A stretch of 64,000 bases of DNA from Silene latifolia (lineage: Eukaryota > Streptophyta > Magnoliopsida > Caryophyllales > Caryophyllaceae), in the NCBI RefSeq assembly GCF_048544455.1, contig NC_133532.1, forward strand, positions 85,639,156 to 85,703,155, given 5' to 3'. Each line of letters begins with the position of its first letter. Position 1 is the first letter of the stretch. The notes under the pieces are model-generated. The model was given only the letters and a program-made list of their open reading frames with translations. It did not search any database and was not told the DNA's origin. Positions 33,864 to 46,610 of the stretch are shown here, in pieces. A program made the translations under genes and the position numbers.

Positions 33864-35027
33864 CAGTTTTGATTGTTGGTTGTGGGGTGGTGTTGTGGTG
33901 CGGTATCTGGGGGTGGTTGGTCCTGGTTGTGACTTCCGCTGCCGCCTCCATCCCTCCCCCTTTCTCTTTTTTTTTTTTAAGATTTCATTGGTGGTGTGGT
34001 GTTTTGGTGGGTCGTGTGGGGGTGTTGGTCGCGGCTGTGGCTTCTATTTTTTTTTTTTTTTTTTTTTTTCATTTTCAGATCTATGGTGTGTGTTGTTTTT
34101 TCTTTTCATTTTCAAATCTACTGCCTTTCTTTGTTTTGTTTTCTTTTCGTTTTCAGATCTCTGTTTTTTTTTTTTTTTTTTTCGCGTATGGTGGCTGGTG
34201 GTGGAGGCGTTTGCAGGGTTACATCATGGTTTTAGGGGCATGGATTAAAGTTACAAGGCATATGAATTAAAGTTACGTTTATATGGACTGAAGTTACGCT
34301 GACTAATTATACTTGCCAAGGACCTAAATTACATAAATTCAAATTATTATAAAGCTATAATCCTAAAAAAAATAAAGTTTCAAAAATTACGACTAAAGTT
34401 ACAATCGTAAAACATTAAAGTTTCATTCATCAAATTATAATATTTACATAGAATTTATAAATTAGGAAAATTTAATAAATTCAAACTTTTATATTAGAAA
34501 TTGTTTAAAAAAATTAAAGTTATAATTTATATTATTAAAGTTTCACTCCTAAAACACTAAAGTTATATTTATAAATCTGTAAAATTAAATAAATTCAAAT
34601 TTTAATATTAGAAATTGGCTAAAAAAATTAAAGTTTCAATTTTTAGCATTAAAGTTTCACTCGTAAAACATTAAAGTTATATTTAAAAATCAGTAAAATT
34701 AAATAAATTCAAATTTTTATATTAAAAATTGTTTAAAAAAATTAAAGTTTCAATTTTTAGCATTAAAGTTTCACTCGTAAAACATTAAAGTTATATTTAG
34801 AAATCAGTAAAATTAAATAAATTCAAATTTTTATATTAAAAATTGTTTAAAAAAATTAAAGTTTCAATTTTTAGCATTAAAGTTTCACTCGTAAATTAAA
34901 GTTTCATTTATAAAACATTAAAGTTTTCATCTTAAAATTTTAAAATCTCAACCATCCATCTTAGTTGATCAATGGCTAGGATTAGGACTTAGTGGACTCA
35001 CCATTTTAGGTGGACTCATTTGAACTC

Positions 35028-35030
<3 letters not shown>
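33439..35030. mobile_element. Unit 3 of the chain
   Basis: Left end GGGATCAAGAGAGTCCACC, right end (complement) GAGTTCAAATGAGTCCACC. At both ends GAGTCC, TGAGTCC and TAAGTCC start 18 and 9 bp apart, followed by CCCTTAGATTG or CCATTGATC. A C-rich CCGCCGCCACC stretch lies at 33660-33830 and a G-rich GGTGGTGGAGG stretch at 34190-34215. Poly(T) runs lie between and a TTAAAGTTTCA array lies on the right. The long Phe-rich or Arg/Gly-rich frames here are translations of simple sequence. Confidence 0.75.
34240..34935 (+). repeat. ATTAAAGTT-word array of unit 3
   Basis: ATTAAAGTTAC, ATTAAAGTTTCA and ATTAAAGTTATA words recur. From about 34580 to 34900 they form a tandem repeat of roughly 117-120 bp in nearly identical copies that include TAAATAAATTCAAATTTTTA. 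The core TAAAGTTA is shared with unit 1. Confidence 0.85.

Positions 35031-35106
<76 letters not shown>
35031..35106. repeat. (TA)n tract 4
   Basis: A perfect TA run of 76 bp between units 3 and 4. Confidence 0.98.
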
Positions 35107-35108
<2 letters not shown>

Positions 35109-35690
35109 TTCGGGATCCTATGAGAACCGTTAAGATAATGAGAACTGTGAGAACCACTCACAGCCCTTAGATCAAACTAAATTTTAACGATTAAGATTGT
35201 TGGTAAGTTTACGAAAATTCCATAGCCATCAGACCCCCCAAACCCTCCAAACTTACTCACTTTCACAAATCCTCTTTCTCTCTCTTAGATCGTGCTCTCC
35301 AATCGTTCTCTCCGATCACCATATTTTCAACTCTTATCAAACCGCTTTTCAAATTAGGGTTGAATTCATCAATCACCACCATTTTCGCTCCTTCCGCCGC
35401 ACATTTATGCGGATTCAGGTAATGGCGATTATACTCCATGCTTTCCCTAATTTGTTCATTCATGTATTTTTTTGCCCCAATTAACCCTAATTTCCAGAAA
35501 TTTTCCTAATTAAGCAAATTAATTGTTCTTATATGGCAAATTAAAGCTCATGTTCATGCTACCCTACAACAATCAACCGCCATTACTGTAATTTCGAGCA
35601 AATTACTCTATATATACGACTTCAATCTTTCTTCTATTTTTATTCTCGCTGATTTCAACTATAATTTATTTTAACCCCTTTGTTGCTGTG

Positions 35691-35884
35691 TTGGTTGGCG
35701 TCAAGGATAATATTTGTACGACGGATATGGTACTACTGTTGGCTCTAGGGGTTTTGAAGGGTATCGACCGCCTTTCGAAGCCACTGCGATCAGGAAGGTT
35801 AAAGAGTTAGGTGCCATTGTGGTTGGGAAGACTAATTTGAATGAGTTTCTTATGGGGAGTACTACTGAGGCTTCTACTTTTCAG
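35691..35884 (+). pseudogene. gatA: Captured exon of glutamyl-tRNA(Gln) amidotransferase subunit A
   Basis: GatA hydrolyses glutamine to supply ammonia for converting Glu-tRNA(Gln) to Gln-tRNA(Gln) in plastids and mitochondria. The fragment translates as [13 protein letters not shown], then after a frame slip [39 protein letters not shown] and [12 protein letters not shown]. This matches the amidase-signature region that includes the catalytic Lys in VKDN and the VVGKTNxxEFxMGSTTE block. A base is missing where Pro follows DM. The Ser-rich GGSSGGS catalytic part is absent. The fragment ends at CAG followed by GTTTAC, so the original 5' splice site seems preserved and genomic (unspliced) DNA was captured. 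It lies 0.6 kb inside unit 4 and is surely non-functional as GatA. Confidence 0.88.
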
Positions 35885-37274
35885 GTTTACTTTCTTTTTC
35901 CTGCTTTCCTTTCGCTCCGTCGTATGTTTGTTTTATTCTAGTAGTACTGCTTGCGCAAGTAGCAATTTCATTTTGTGTTATTTGGATGTTGAACAAGGTT
36001 GTGTAGATTCAATCCATGCCTAACTTATAAGTATATGTCAGAGCCCTTGAGGAAGTGTCTTACTTGTCATGTATTCTACACATTCACTTTGATGCACATT
36101 TTTCACAATTAGTCTCCCCATACTTGCATGAGGATATAGCTACTGGAAGGTAGAAAATATGATTAGGATGAAATAAGTATAAAATATTGGTTACCATTAT
36201 TACCTGTTAGATTTTATATTCTTGTTCTATGTGAGGAAAGTCGATTTGTATTGAAGGTAGTGCCAAGGTTCGTGTAAAACGAGTTGTTACTAATTTGCTT
36301 TTCTTGATGCTCAAACTTGGTAGATTACTGCCTATTTGTGAGGCTTCTTGATTAGATTAGTTCATGTTTCTTTCTAGCCAATTTTGGCTTAATTTAGTCA
36401 AACATTTATAAATTTTGCCATATCATCCGCAACTGTTTTAAGCTTTTCTATTTCTCAATTGAGATGAAATAATATCACGCAATTTCTTTGAGATGAAATA
36501 GTTTAGAGTTTCTTTGTTCTTTATTCTTGCGGTCTCTATAGTTTTTCTAAGTGATAGTTCGGCACTTTCGACACCCTTCATCTAAGAACAAAATCCATGT
36601 CTTTGTACTAAGTTCTTTGAATAGGATACAAGTGATCGTGACTGACAATATTTTATTTGGATTCTTACATGCTTCTAACTGGAACCACTTTAATTCTAAA
36701 CTCATCAAGTAGAAGTGTGACCCATGACTACTTAAAAGGAATATTGTATGACCTCTAACGTTAAACGAAAAGTTCGTATAAATATTTTTTGTTGTTCAAA
36801 GTGGTAAGAGAATTACTATGAATGATATATATAAGCAAACGTTAGACGAAAAGTTCGCATAAATATTTGCTAAGACAATTAGTAATGTTAAGAGGCGTTG
36901 TTCAATCTGCCTTAAGCTGTGTTTTTTATTTCCACACAATCAAATTAAAGTTTCTGGGCAAAATATATACGCAAACCGGTTTTATTGGTGATTATGAAAT
37001 CAGTTTTACGATGATTTATAGTTCATTCCCTTGGAGATTCATTTCCATGCTTCTGTTTGCGTCATTTATGTTATTAGATTGTCTATTATTGAATTAATGT
37101 TTACTGTCAAATTTATCCTTGTTGGTATCCTTGTTGGTAAGCTGAGTAATTCAATGAAATTAATATAGTGGAATGTGCTCTTGTGTTCAAGCATTCACTT
37201 TATCATTGAACCATGACTTTAGACCTACTAGTGAGGATCTTTAAATAATCCTACCATAAATCTTTTTTCGGCCT

Positions 37275-38110
37275 AGTTAAGGACACAATTTTAATTTAAA
37301 TCATTTTCCTCCTAAAAGAATGGCAAGAGTTCTAGGTGAAATAGCCTTATCAGTGTATGAAGTAGCCTTAAAGATGCATGAAAAATAAATATATGTGCAT
37401 TAAACAACCTTATATATGCATGAAATATGTGAAATTTGTTCCCATAATAAGGGAAACAGTTTAGGGTTGGATGGGTCCGCCTAATCCAACCCTAAATCTT
37501 TTCCCGTCCTAAATTTTAGGAAACTATTCCCTTAGTTTTAAAGGGTTCAATCTCCCCGTCTAGGGTGTCTTTTGGCTTTACGTAGATCTGCCTAATCCAA
37601 CCCTAAACCCTTTGTCGTCCTGAATTTTAGGACACTAGTCCCATCGTTTGTCCCAATAATAATGATTAGGGTTTGGGGTGCAATAGACTTATCACTGCAT
37701 GAAGTAGCCTTGTAGATGCATGAAAAAACAATATATGTGCATTAAACAACCGTGTACTACATGCATGAAATAAGTTTTATATGAGCATAAAATAAGATTA
37801 TATGTGCACGAAATAAGGCTATATGTGCATGAAAAAAGGTTATATGTTCATTAAAAAGTTCTTCAGTTGCATTTAATTACGGTTGGTTAAGGACATTAAT
37901 TTTAAGTTAAACCCGTTCCAATAATAAGGGAAAGGGCTTAGGGTTGGATTAGGCATCTTCGCGTAGCATCAAACCCGCCTAGTCCAACCCTAAATCCTTT
38001 CCTGTCCTAAAAGAATGGCAAGATTTTTGGGTGCTATAACCTCATTAGTGCATGAGATAGCTTTGTAGATGCATGAAAAAGCAGTGTATGTGCATTAAAC
38101 AACCTTGAAT
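37275..38110 (+). repeat. Three degenerate tandem copies of a ~345-bp unit
   Basis: A block containing TAGCCTTGTAGATGCATGAA and TGTGCATTAAACAACC occurs at about 37349, 37690 and 38040. Linked blocks (GGGTTGGATTAGGC-like, TCCAACCCTAAATC, AAAGAATGGCAAGA) also recur. Between the copies lies a run of TTATATGTGCATGAAATAAG variants (37770-37860). Confidence 0.8.
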
Positions 38111-38650
38111 AATGCCTCGCTAATAAATGAGTGGTTTTAGAGCTTCATAGGTAAGTCAATGCGTAGTATTATGAATTGGGATGCATGCTTACACTGTCAA
38201 AAAGCAGGTTGTAGATAAGTTAAACATCAGAACTGAAGTGGTGATAGTTCACTATAAAGAAATTCACATCTTTGCTAATTTAGGTTATTGAGCAACTTTA
38301 CTCGATTAATTCTTCTATTACTTGGGACTTTTATGCTAGATTAGGTCTTTAAATTTAGAGCATGTACACAATCACCCTATTACTTGCTAGGAAGCTGGAC
38401 TTTTATTTCTAGTTTGTTCGATAAATGTTTCAATGCGGTATTAAATTTTGGTAGTGGCAGAGGGAAATGACTATGGAGGAGATTTAATGTATTGGTCTTT
38501 TTATGTAACTACAAGGCATTTTAGTGTATCTATTACATATCTTACTAATATGTGAGAAACATTTCAGTGTAATTATGTCAGTTATTTAAGAGGCCACAAT
38601 CATATGATATGCCCGTTATTTCGTACTCGTATTTGTTTAGCGTATTTTGC

Positions 38651-38723
38651 AGGCTATTAGCTCAATGGTAGAGCAATGTGCAAATTTTGCACAAAGGTAT
38701 GGGTTCGAGTCCCATATAGCCTA
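38651..38723 (+). ncRNA. tRNA-like sequence, forward member of an inverted pair
   Basis: It folds as a complete cloverleaf. The acceptor stem is AGGCTAT/ATAGCCT (7 of 7) and the D stem is GCTC/GAGC. The anticodon stem is TGTGC/GCACA with loop AAATTTT, and the T stem is ATGGG/CCCAT with loop TTCGAGT. A box (TAGCTCAATGG) and B box (GGTTCGAGTCC) sequences are intact. The base before the anticodon position is A rather than the nearly universal T, and an extra A follows the D stem, so a translating tRNA is unlikely. Probably a tRNA-derived terminus or regulatory/SINE-like sequence. Its partner lies at 39010-39078. Confidence 0.6.
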
Positions 38724-39009
38724 TCAAATCGCAAATTCAATGATAGGAACGTGTCATGATGCAAGTAATACAGTACAGTTAATTAGTAGGCCATAATTAT
38801 ATTCGAGCAATGGTGCGCATACCATGATGAGACTCAAGCGAGCATCAAGCGAGCAAAAACAATAGTTTTGCAGTGATCAAAAGTTCAATACAAGCATTTC
38901 AAAGACTAGCATATATAGCAAAACTATTACCATACATGCCATACTGAAAATGGGATTATCAATTACACTATTTTTTATTTTAGAGTAAAAGAAAGATTTG
39001 GCATTTCAT

Positions 39010-39078
39010 AGCCAATATGGGATTTGAACCCACATCTTGTGCATTTGCACAATGCTCTCCCATTTGAGCTAATTGACT
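39010..39078 (-). ncRNA. tRNA-like sequence, reverse member of an inverted pair
   Basis: On the minus strand: acceptor AGTCAAT/ATTGGCT (one G-T pair), D stem GCTC/GAGC, anticodon arm TTGTGC-AAAT-GCACAA with a shortened loop, T arm TGGG-TTCAAAT-CCCA. It is about 75% like the forward member by eye and lies 286 bp away in opposite orientation. Confidence 0.55.
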
Positions 39079-41004
39079 TTCAAAATAAGTAAAACGTAAA
39101 TATTCATGTGAGATTATGTAAGAAAGAGCATAATAAGAATAGCCAACTTTAAGGAAAGATACTCAAATCATACATATGAATTTTGATGAAGTATAAAGAA
39201 TATAATTTAATACATGTATGAAATATTCCTAAGTCTAAGAATATTCCATACAACTCATTCTTTGGCCTTCGTCTACCAACCATGTCCATTTCCCTTATTA
39301 GCCTCCAAATTTGACCACACTACATTATGGTCTATTCTATGCTACTACTCCTAATCCAAATAGAGAGAGGTGTGCATGTGTTATCTCCAGTTCAACTTGA
39401 TACCATCACTACTTTTCGGCTTCTTTTCAATCATTATTATTCATTTAGCAATACCAGACATACTCCCTCTAGGTAGATGATAATCTGATATGCTACATCT
39501 CTTCTTCTTTTCGGCCTTTTCAAACTTGGGTTTGATTTCATTCCAACGCGATGCTGGTTTTTCCCTAATATACCTCGCGTAAGCCCATATCATATATTCA
39601 GCACTTGGAAGACAACTTATTAAACAACTAGCTCAAGTTGGACATGGACATGGTATGCGATTAGAGAACAATAAGTATATGCCGTATGTGATGCTAATTT
39701 TTATCAGTGTACGATCTTTACCTTTATCACGTACCACATATTTTAGAATCTACCCCTGATAAAAGAAAGCAAATCAAAGTTTCTACCAGTGTACGGTATT
39801 TGCCTTTTATCTCTTTATTAAGCAAGGAGGTTTGTTGATCGTCATCAGTCAACATAGTCAAGCACTTAACACACAATAATAATGCACCCTAAAAATTCAA
39901 CAAAATGAATCATCTTCATGTATTCAGAAGTCTGCGAAGAAATAATCCAAACAAAATAATATGGTCGAATGCTAGCTCATATGCTTGATTTTTCAACCCG
40001 AATAAAAGCTTATTTAACCTGCATAATAAAGTTGACCCAATAACACAAACCCGTAAATCAATCCAACGGGCGATATCAGCTCCATAAAATCAACCTCGAT
40101 CAAGATATGGAAGTTTACAATGCACCTAAACTAGTTCACAATCTCAACATAGAATAAACCATGTTGGCATTTAGTTCATAATCAACTATTGCAAAAGACA
40201 AATGATTGCCTCAAGATATGTAAGTTTAGAAACTGTAATTCGCACATAAAAAGAAGATGAGAAGAGAAACAAACATGTCTAAACAAACTAGTAGAGACGT
40301 GTCACCAGAAAAATACCCGAATGCACTAAATTACAGCACATATAAGTTACCAAAGAATTTTCACTCTTCTTCATAAGCAGGGGATGTCATCGCCTCATCG
40401 TATTGAGAGGAGCAGACGTACAAATCCGTCTCATATGAGCTCTTAAGCCATATGCGGTAAAAGAAGTATAGGTGCATATAAATATTCAATAGATGCACGA
40501 AAATAACCGCTACATACACTAAAAAATAAACATCACTGTAAACATTAAAAATGGAAAAGTGAGGCTGTGCATTTCTTCAAATCAGATATGCAACCTAGGA
40601 ATTTAATAGTATTTATGAAAAATCAAACAAAGAAGCTGAAAATTAAGGTCCAATCAAGAAAAGATGAGGACTAATAATTACAACAACGATTAAATAAGGC
40701 CTGATATCCAGATAGAATTGTTTATAAACCCTAATTTACTGCAGATTACTCAAACTAATTCAATATTGCATCAATTTAGGTTAAAACTGAATCAATCAAA
40801 GAAATTTGGAATAAAATCATTGTGCTACTACAATAACACGGAAACATTATCTTGTAGCTTACAAAATTGAATACAATTGAACATGAAATTTACCTTTGTC
40901 AATGGTAGTGAGAAATAAATTGCTTGACGCTAGTGAAGAAGGAGAAACGCAGTGGTCGACGACAAAGGAGCTAGAGAAGCGCGGTGGTTTTTAATGATGG
41001 AGAG

Positions 41005-41008
<4 letters not shown>

Positions 41009-41071
<63 letters not shown>
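41009..41071 (+). repeat. (AG)n microsatellite
   Basis: About 31 AG repeats near the right end of unit 4. Confidence 0.97.
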
Positions 41072-41074
<3 letters not shown>

Positions 41075-41224
41075 GTGTGGTTTGTAACAAGGATAAAAGG
41101 TATCTAGAATTTTCCCTGATTATACAAACAAAAGACTAATCCCAGCCATTGGATCGACTATGATCTAGTGGTCCTTAGAGGTTCTCACGGTTCTCACTAT
41201 GTTATAAGTTCTCACCGGATCCTA

Positions 41225-41228
<4 letters not shown>

Positions 41229-41296
<68 letters not shown>
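41229..41296. repeat. (TA)n tract 5
   Basis: TA run of 68 bp between units 4 and 5. Confidence 0.98.
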
Positions 41297-41301
<5 letters not shown>

Positions 41302-44300
41302 GGATCTCGTGCGAACTTAAAGTTCGATGCGAACTGTACGAACTGATTTAAACACCGAAACAGAATTACACACAAACACACGCGCTGACATTCTCTCCCC
41401 TCACCTTTATTCTATACACTCCCTGACATTAATTATTCCCAACCTTTCCCTGTGACCTCTACACACAGATCTCTTATCGTCGACGCCGGACCACAAATCA
41501 GAGCCAGAAAACGCCGACAACCTCACTGCGACCACCTATCTTCCAATCTACTTGCATCCTCACTGTCCTCACATGTTGCGAGCGTCGGCGACCAAAGTTT
41601 TCAGCGAACTCGTCGATGCCACCACACCTCTTACGACCAGATCGGTGCACCACATGTATCCAATCGAAAATCAATTTGTACAGGTGAGCCATTAGATTAT
41701 CGGCCATTTCTGTACTAGATAATGGGTTTGTTCGCCGGTTGTCACGAAAGGGGATGGTGGATTGGTGGGTATGTGATATAATGAGCGACGGTTGCTGAGT
41801 ATTTGAAGAACTCCCTTGTTCATCCCCAAATCCTCTATTAGTAAATGATATCCTTCGATCTAATCTTTGTATTCAATCCATATTTATAAACCTTGTTTAT
41901 CCTTCTTTCATCTTAATTTCATAACCTAATTTTATTCATTCTACCATCAATTTGAGCAAATTGGGTTTTAATCGATATAATCTTGTTATTATTTCTGCAT
42001 TTGAGAACATGGGTTCTCATAATTTTCATGTATCCTGCATCTGATTGCTATCATGTTGCATCTCTGCAAAACACCCATAACCACCACCTTTCTTCCCCCT
42101 GCGGTAGTACAAATTTCGGACAGTATTCGTCATCTCATTAGCCAGCAACTGCCCAAATGCTTGTGAAGCATTGTTAAAACCCGGGACAGACGACTTGTTT
42201 TGAAACAAGAAGTTGATGAAGTCTAGTTTTCCTAAGGATACATAGATGACTGAGGACTTTACGAGTTGGTTTGCCTCGGCTTCGACTAGTTGTAGTTGCA
42301 GGAGTTGGATTGTCTCAGATAATTTACTTCATGAGCTAAGTAAAGTATGTAACTGATATATGTGTAACTTGCGTTAAAGTAATATGTTGTGATTTGTAAA
42401 CAGTCAAAGATTACAAGCATGGACAATGGCTAATCGGTAAAACAAGAAAATGAACGTTGTTTATGAAGAAGTTTACCGTATTAGCAAAGCAAGTACAAAA
42501 AGTGGTGATGAGAATTAATGTTAAAGAAGTACGGGTGACAAAGAAAGAAAAGTGCAGATGAACTGGTTGTACTTTCTGAAGTTCACATAATTGATATTTT
42601 TTCTAAAAATGCAGACCCATTAAATGTGTCTTTTGTGACTGGAGTGTATGCAATGGTATCTCAATCCCTTGCCCTTTGTTTAATCATCATAACCATCTCT
42701 TTCTTCTACTTCTTTGTGTACCATATTCTATTATTCGATCGAAGGATACTCATTTTATTCTGCATTGGTGGGTATGTGATATATTTCCGTCTTAAATATA
42801 AAACAAGTTAAATAAGATAAATGTGAGAAAAGATATCTAACAACTCAAAAAAGTGTATTTAGCTGGTTAAAAATATGTATTTAGTAACTTTAAAGAGTGT
42901 ATTTAGTAACTTTAAAAAGTGTATCTACCTTGTCAAAGATGTGTATCTAACAAGGTAAAGGAGTGTATCTAGCAAGGTAAAAACATGTATCTAGCAATCT
43001 AAAGAAGTGTGTCTGACTTGGCGGAGATGTGTATCTAACAAGGTAAATGAGTGTATCTAGCAAGGCACAGACATGTATCTAGCAATCTAAAGAAGTGTAT
43101 CTGACTTGGCGGAGATGTGTATCTAACAAGGTAAATGAGTGTATCTAGTAAGGTAAAGACATGTATCTAGCAATCTAAAGAAGTGTATCTGACCTGACGG
43201 AGATGTGTATCTAACAAGGTAAAGGAGTGTATCTAGCAAACTAGGTAAGTGAGTGTATCTAGCTTGCCATAGAATATTAATCTGCATAATAATTTTCTAT
43301 GTGGATACAAACATTTTAATGTGTTTCATATGTGTTTGTAAAGCAACGCTAATATTTCCTAGATGCTAGATACATAGATATAGCTAACTACTTAGCTAGA
43401 TACACTCATCTAACTTGTTAGATACATACCTATAGTTAGCTAGATACACTTCTTTAATTTGCTAGTTACAAATCTATCACTAGTTAGATACATCTTCTTT
43501 AAGTTGCTAGGTACATAATTCTAGTTAACTAGATATATTCTTTAAGTTGCTAAATACTTAACTTTTGATAGCTAGATACACTCTTTTTAATTATTAAATA
43601 TATTTAATGCTTGCTTGTTACCTCATTTTAGCAACTAAGGATTATAACAGGTTTTCATAGTATAACATGATTTATTTTGATGAAAAATTAGCGCTTCTCA
43701 GGTAGATACAAAACGGCAACACGCCAACACCATGATGGATGGATACACTTACGATGCACAGTAGATAAATAATTCTAGCTAGTAGCCTACTACCTGTGGC
43801 ATCACCACACTAACAACGCCCCAACAACGACCACTAACCCTACCCTCAGCCATAAATGCCCCAACCACCATCAACCACCGTCGGCAGTCACTCAGACCAA
43901 TGCTAGCGACATCTCCGACATCCAGCTCTGCCGGCAAGACCACTGAAACTCGCCAGAGCATCACTAACGCAGCTCCCACGTCCCCACCTCTAATCACTTT
44001 CATATCTCGTATCAACCTTGCCTTCTTATACTACGGCGGCGACACAATTTCATTTCTCAACCGGTGATGACGCACTCCCGCCCATGCCATCAACGTCGAC
44101 ATCTCACCGGAATTAATCGTGGTCATTATGGTTTATTTATTCAAAATTTGATCTACACAAAATGAATCAACACTTATGGTTTCCTTTGCCGGCGAAAGGA
44201 AGCAAAGAATAAGTTCAGTGGCTGGCCGGTGAAAGGGTACGACGGTCGTAGTGGCTAGAGCAGGGATGAGCGACGTTTAAGGGGAAAAAAACCACCATTA

Positions 44301-44732
44301 AATCGACCGAACATCAAATCCTTAATCGAACGATGACAACCGAAGCTTCATCCGTCACAAACCTTTATCACCCTCCCTTTCCACCATTAAATCGATCAGA
44401 CCGCCTCAACAAAACCACCAACATCTTTACCTTTGACTATCTAGATACGGACGATGGCGAGGACTATGCAGGAAGGAAAAGAAGAGATGGATTAGAATGG
44501 CGTCGGCGATGATGTTCTCGGAGTTACGCCGGTGATAGCTACGTCAGCGCTCTGGCGGTAATGGAAGTGGTGGTGGTGGTGTGGTTGGAGGGAGTTTGGT
44601 GTATAAGGAGAGAGATGGAAGTTTAATGCGTGGTGTGTGGCTAGGATTTAAAAGAACAATGCAATGTAATCTGACGGCCTCTAGAACAGTTCGTACAGTT
44701 CGTATGGAACTTTAGTTCGTACCTGACCCCGC

Positions 44733-44734
<2 letters not shown>
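41297..44734. mobile_element. Unit 5 of the chain
   Basis: Both ends contain CGAACTGTACGAACTG exactly (left 41335-41350, right as complement near 44688-44703). TGCGAAC or TACGAAC words start 17-18 and 9 bp apart. GC-rich DNA lies near both ends (41450-41660 and 43790-44590). Arrays of GTGTATCTAGC occupy 42835-43270, with the reverse word at 43370-43600. No protein family was recognised. Confidence 0.75.
42835..43600. repeat. GTGTATCTA word array of unit 5 with strand switch
   Basis: From 42850 to 43260 GTGTATCTAGCAAGGTAAA-like words form a higher-order tandem of about 87 bp (three near copies between 42990 and 43240). From 43360 to 43600 the complement TTAGCTAGATACA predominates. The centre is near 43300. 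The core TAGATAC is shared with unit 2. Confidence 0.88.

Positions 44735-44813
<79 letters not shown>
44735..44813. repeat. (TA)n tract 6
   Basis: AT run of 79 bp between units 5 and 6. Confidence 0.98.
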
Positions 44814-44816
<3 letters not shown>

Positions 44817-45059
44817 GAGTTCTAATGAGTCCTCCTCTCAAATTGAGTCCATAAGTCCCTCTAAGGGCCTTTGGATGGACTCAATGAATGGTTGAGATGC
44901 ATTTGATTAAGGGTTATTAAAAAGAAAAGGAAAAAAATGTGGATGGTTGGATTGAGATGGGTGGTTGAGATTGAAAATTACCAAAAAAAATTACCACTAA
45001 TCAAATTTCTATACATTAATTAATTTTTCTTTCTCTCTCTAGCCCCTAATTAATCAGTT

Positions 45060-46070
45060 TTGAGTTTAAGATTTCAAAAGTGTAAATGTAATGTTGTATG
45101 AGTTTTACAAGTGTAAATGTGATGTTTTACGAGTGTATGAGTTTTACAAGTGTAAATGTGATGTTTTACGAGTGTAAATGTAACATTTTAAGAGTGTACA
45201 TTTGATTATTTGTGACGGAAATTTTGAATTTATATCATTTTAACATTTTACAAGTGTAAATGTGAAGTTTTACGAGTGTAAATGTAACATTTTTAAGAGT
45301 GTAAATTTGATTTTTTGTGACGGAAATTTTGAATTTATATAATTTTAACATTTTACAAGTGTAAATGTGATGTTTTACGAGTGTAAATGTAACATTTTTA
45401 AAAGTGTAAATTTGATTTTTTGTGACGGAAATTTTGAATTTATATAATTTTAACATTTTACAAGTGTAAATGTGATGTTTTACGAGTGTAAATGTAACAT
45501 TTTAAGAGTGTACATTTGATTATTTGTGACGGAAATTTTGACTTTATATAATTTTAACATTTTACAAGTGTAAATGTGAAGTTTTACGAGTGTAAATGTA
45601 ACATTTTTAAGAGTGTAAATTTGATTTTTTGTGACGGAAATTTTGAATTTATATAATTTTAACATTTTACAAGTGTAAATGTGATGTTTTACGAGTGTAA
45701 ATGTAACATTTTAAGGGTGTAAATTTGATTTTTTGTGACGGAAATTTTGAATTTACATAATTTTAACATTTTACAAGTGTAAATGTGATGTTTTACGAGT
45801 GTAAATGTAACATTTTAAGGGTGTAAATTTGATTTTTTGTGACGGATATTTTGAATTTACATAATTTTAACATTTTACAAGTGTAAATGTGAAATTCTAC
45901 GAGTGTAAATGTAACATTTTAAGAGTGTAAATTTGATTTTTTGTGACGGAAATTTTGAATTTACATAATTTTAACATTTTACAAGTGTAAATGTGATGTT
46001 TTACGAGTGTAAATGTAATGTTTTAAGAGTGTAAATGTAGTATTTTAAGAGTAAATTGGTCCTTTGAGTG
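45060..46070 (+). repeat. Higher-order GTGTAAATG tandem array of unit 6
   Basis: A unit of roughly 105-115 bp is repeated about seven times. It consists of ATTTTAACATTTTACAAG, TGTAAATGTGATGTTTTACG, AGTGTAAATGTAACATTTT and GATTTTTTGTGACGGAAATT. Long Tyr/Thr/Lys-rich frames across it are artefacts of the repeat. Confidence 0.93.
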
Positions 46071-46199
46071 TAACTTTGGTCCTTTATAAGTGTCACTTTT
46101 GTCCTTTACGAGTAAAACTTTAGTCCGACTACCAAAAAACACCACCACCGTCGTCCTCCACCACCAACTCATATCCACAAAAAATATGAGTGCAAATCT

Positions 46200-46610
46200 A
46201 TATAATTTTAACGAGTGTAAATGTAAAGATATACGAGTGTAAATGTAAAAAATATGAGTGTAAATGTAAAGAAATACGAGTGTAAATGTAAAGAAATAAG
46301 GGTGTAAATCTGAAAAATGCGTGTAAATGTAAAGAAATATGAGTGTAAATGTAAAGAAATACGAGTGTAAATCTGAGAAATGCGTGTAAATGTAAAGTAA
46401 TATAAGTGTAAATGTAAAGAAATACAAGTGTAAATGTAAAGAAATACGAGTGTAAATCTGAAAATGAGTGTAAATGTAAAGAAATACGAGTGTAAATGTA
46501 AAGAAATACGAGTGTAAATCTGAAAAATGAGTGTAAATGTAAAGAAATATGAGTGTAAATGTAAAGGAATACGAGTGTAAATGTAAAGAAATATGAGTAT
46601 AATAAATATA
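46200..46610 (+). repeat. Short-period GAGTGTAAATGTAAAGAAATA array of unit 6
   Basis: AGTGTAAATGTAAAGAAATA repeats with a period of about 21-22 bp, with interspersed GTGTAAATCTGAAAAATG variants. It mirrors 52850-53230 in unit 8. Confidence 0.93.

Larger units (their letters stand above)
35107..41228. mobile_element. Unit 4 of the chain, carrying a gatA exon and tRNA-like sequences
   Basis: Left end GGATCCTATGAGAACC, right end (complement) GGATCCGGTGAGAACT. Three TGAGAAC words at each end start 18 and 9 bp apart. The cargo is a gatA exon fragment (35691-35884), a three-copy repeat (37275-38110), two inverted tRNA-like sequences (38651-39078) and an (AG)n tract. No transposase frame was found. 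Carrying host gene pieces between inverted repeats resembles a Pack-type element. Confidence 0.72.

Noticed and set aside
33734..34270. 178- and 170-residue Phe-rich ORFs
   Set aside because: Generated by poly(T) runs and CCGCC-rich DNA in unit 3; no domain, and several overlapping frames are equally open.
38651..38723. Functional nuclear tRNA gene
   Set aside because: The base before the anticodon is not T, the anticodon loop is atypical, and a decayed inverted partner lies close by in a mobile unit.
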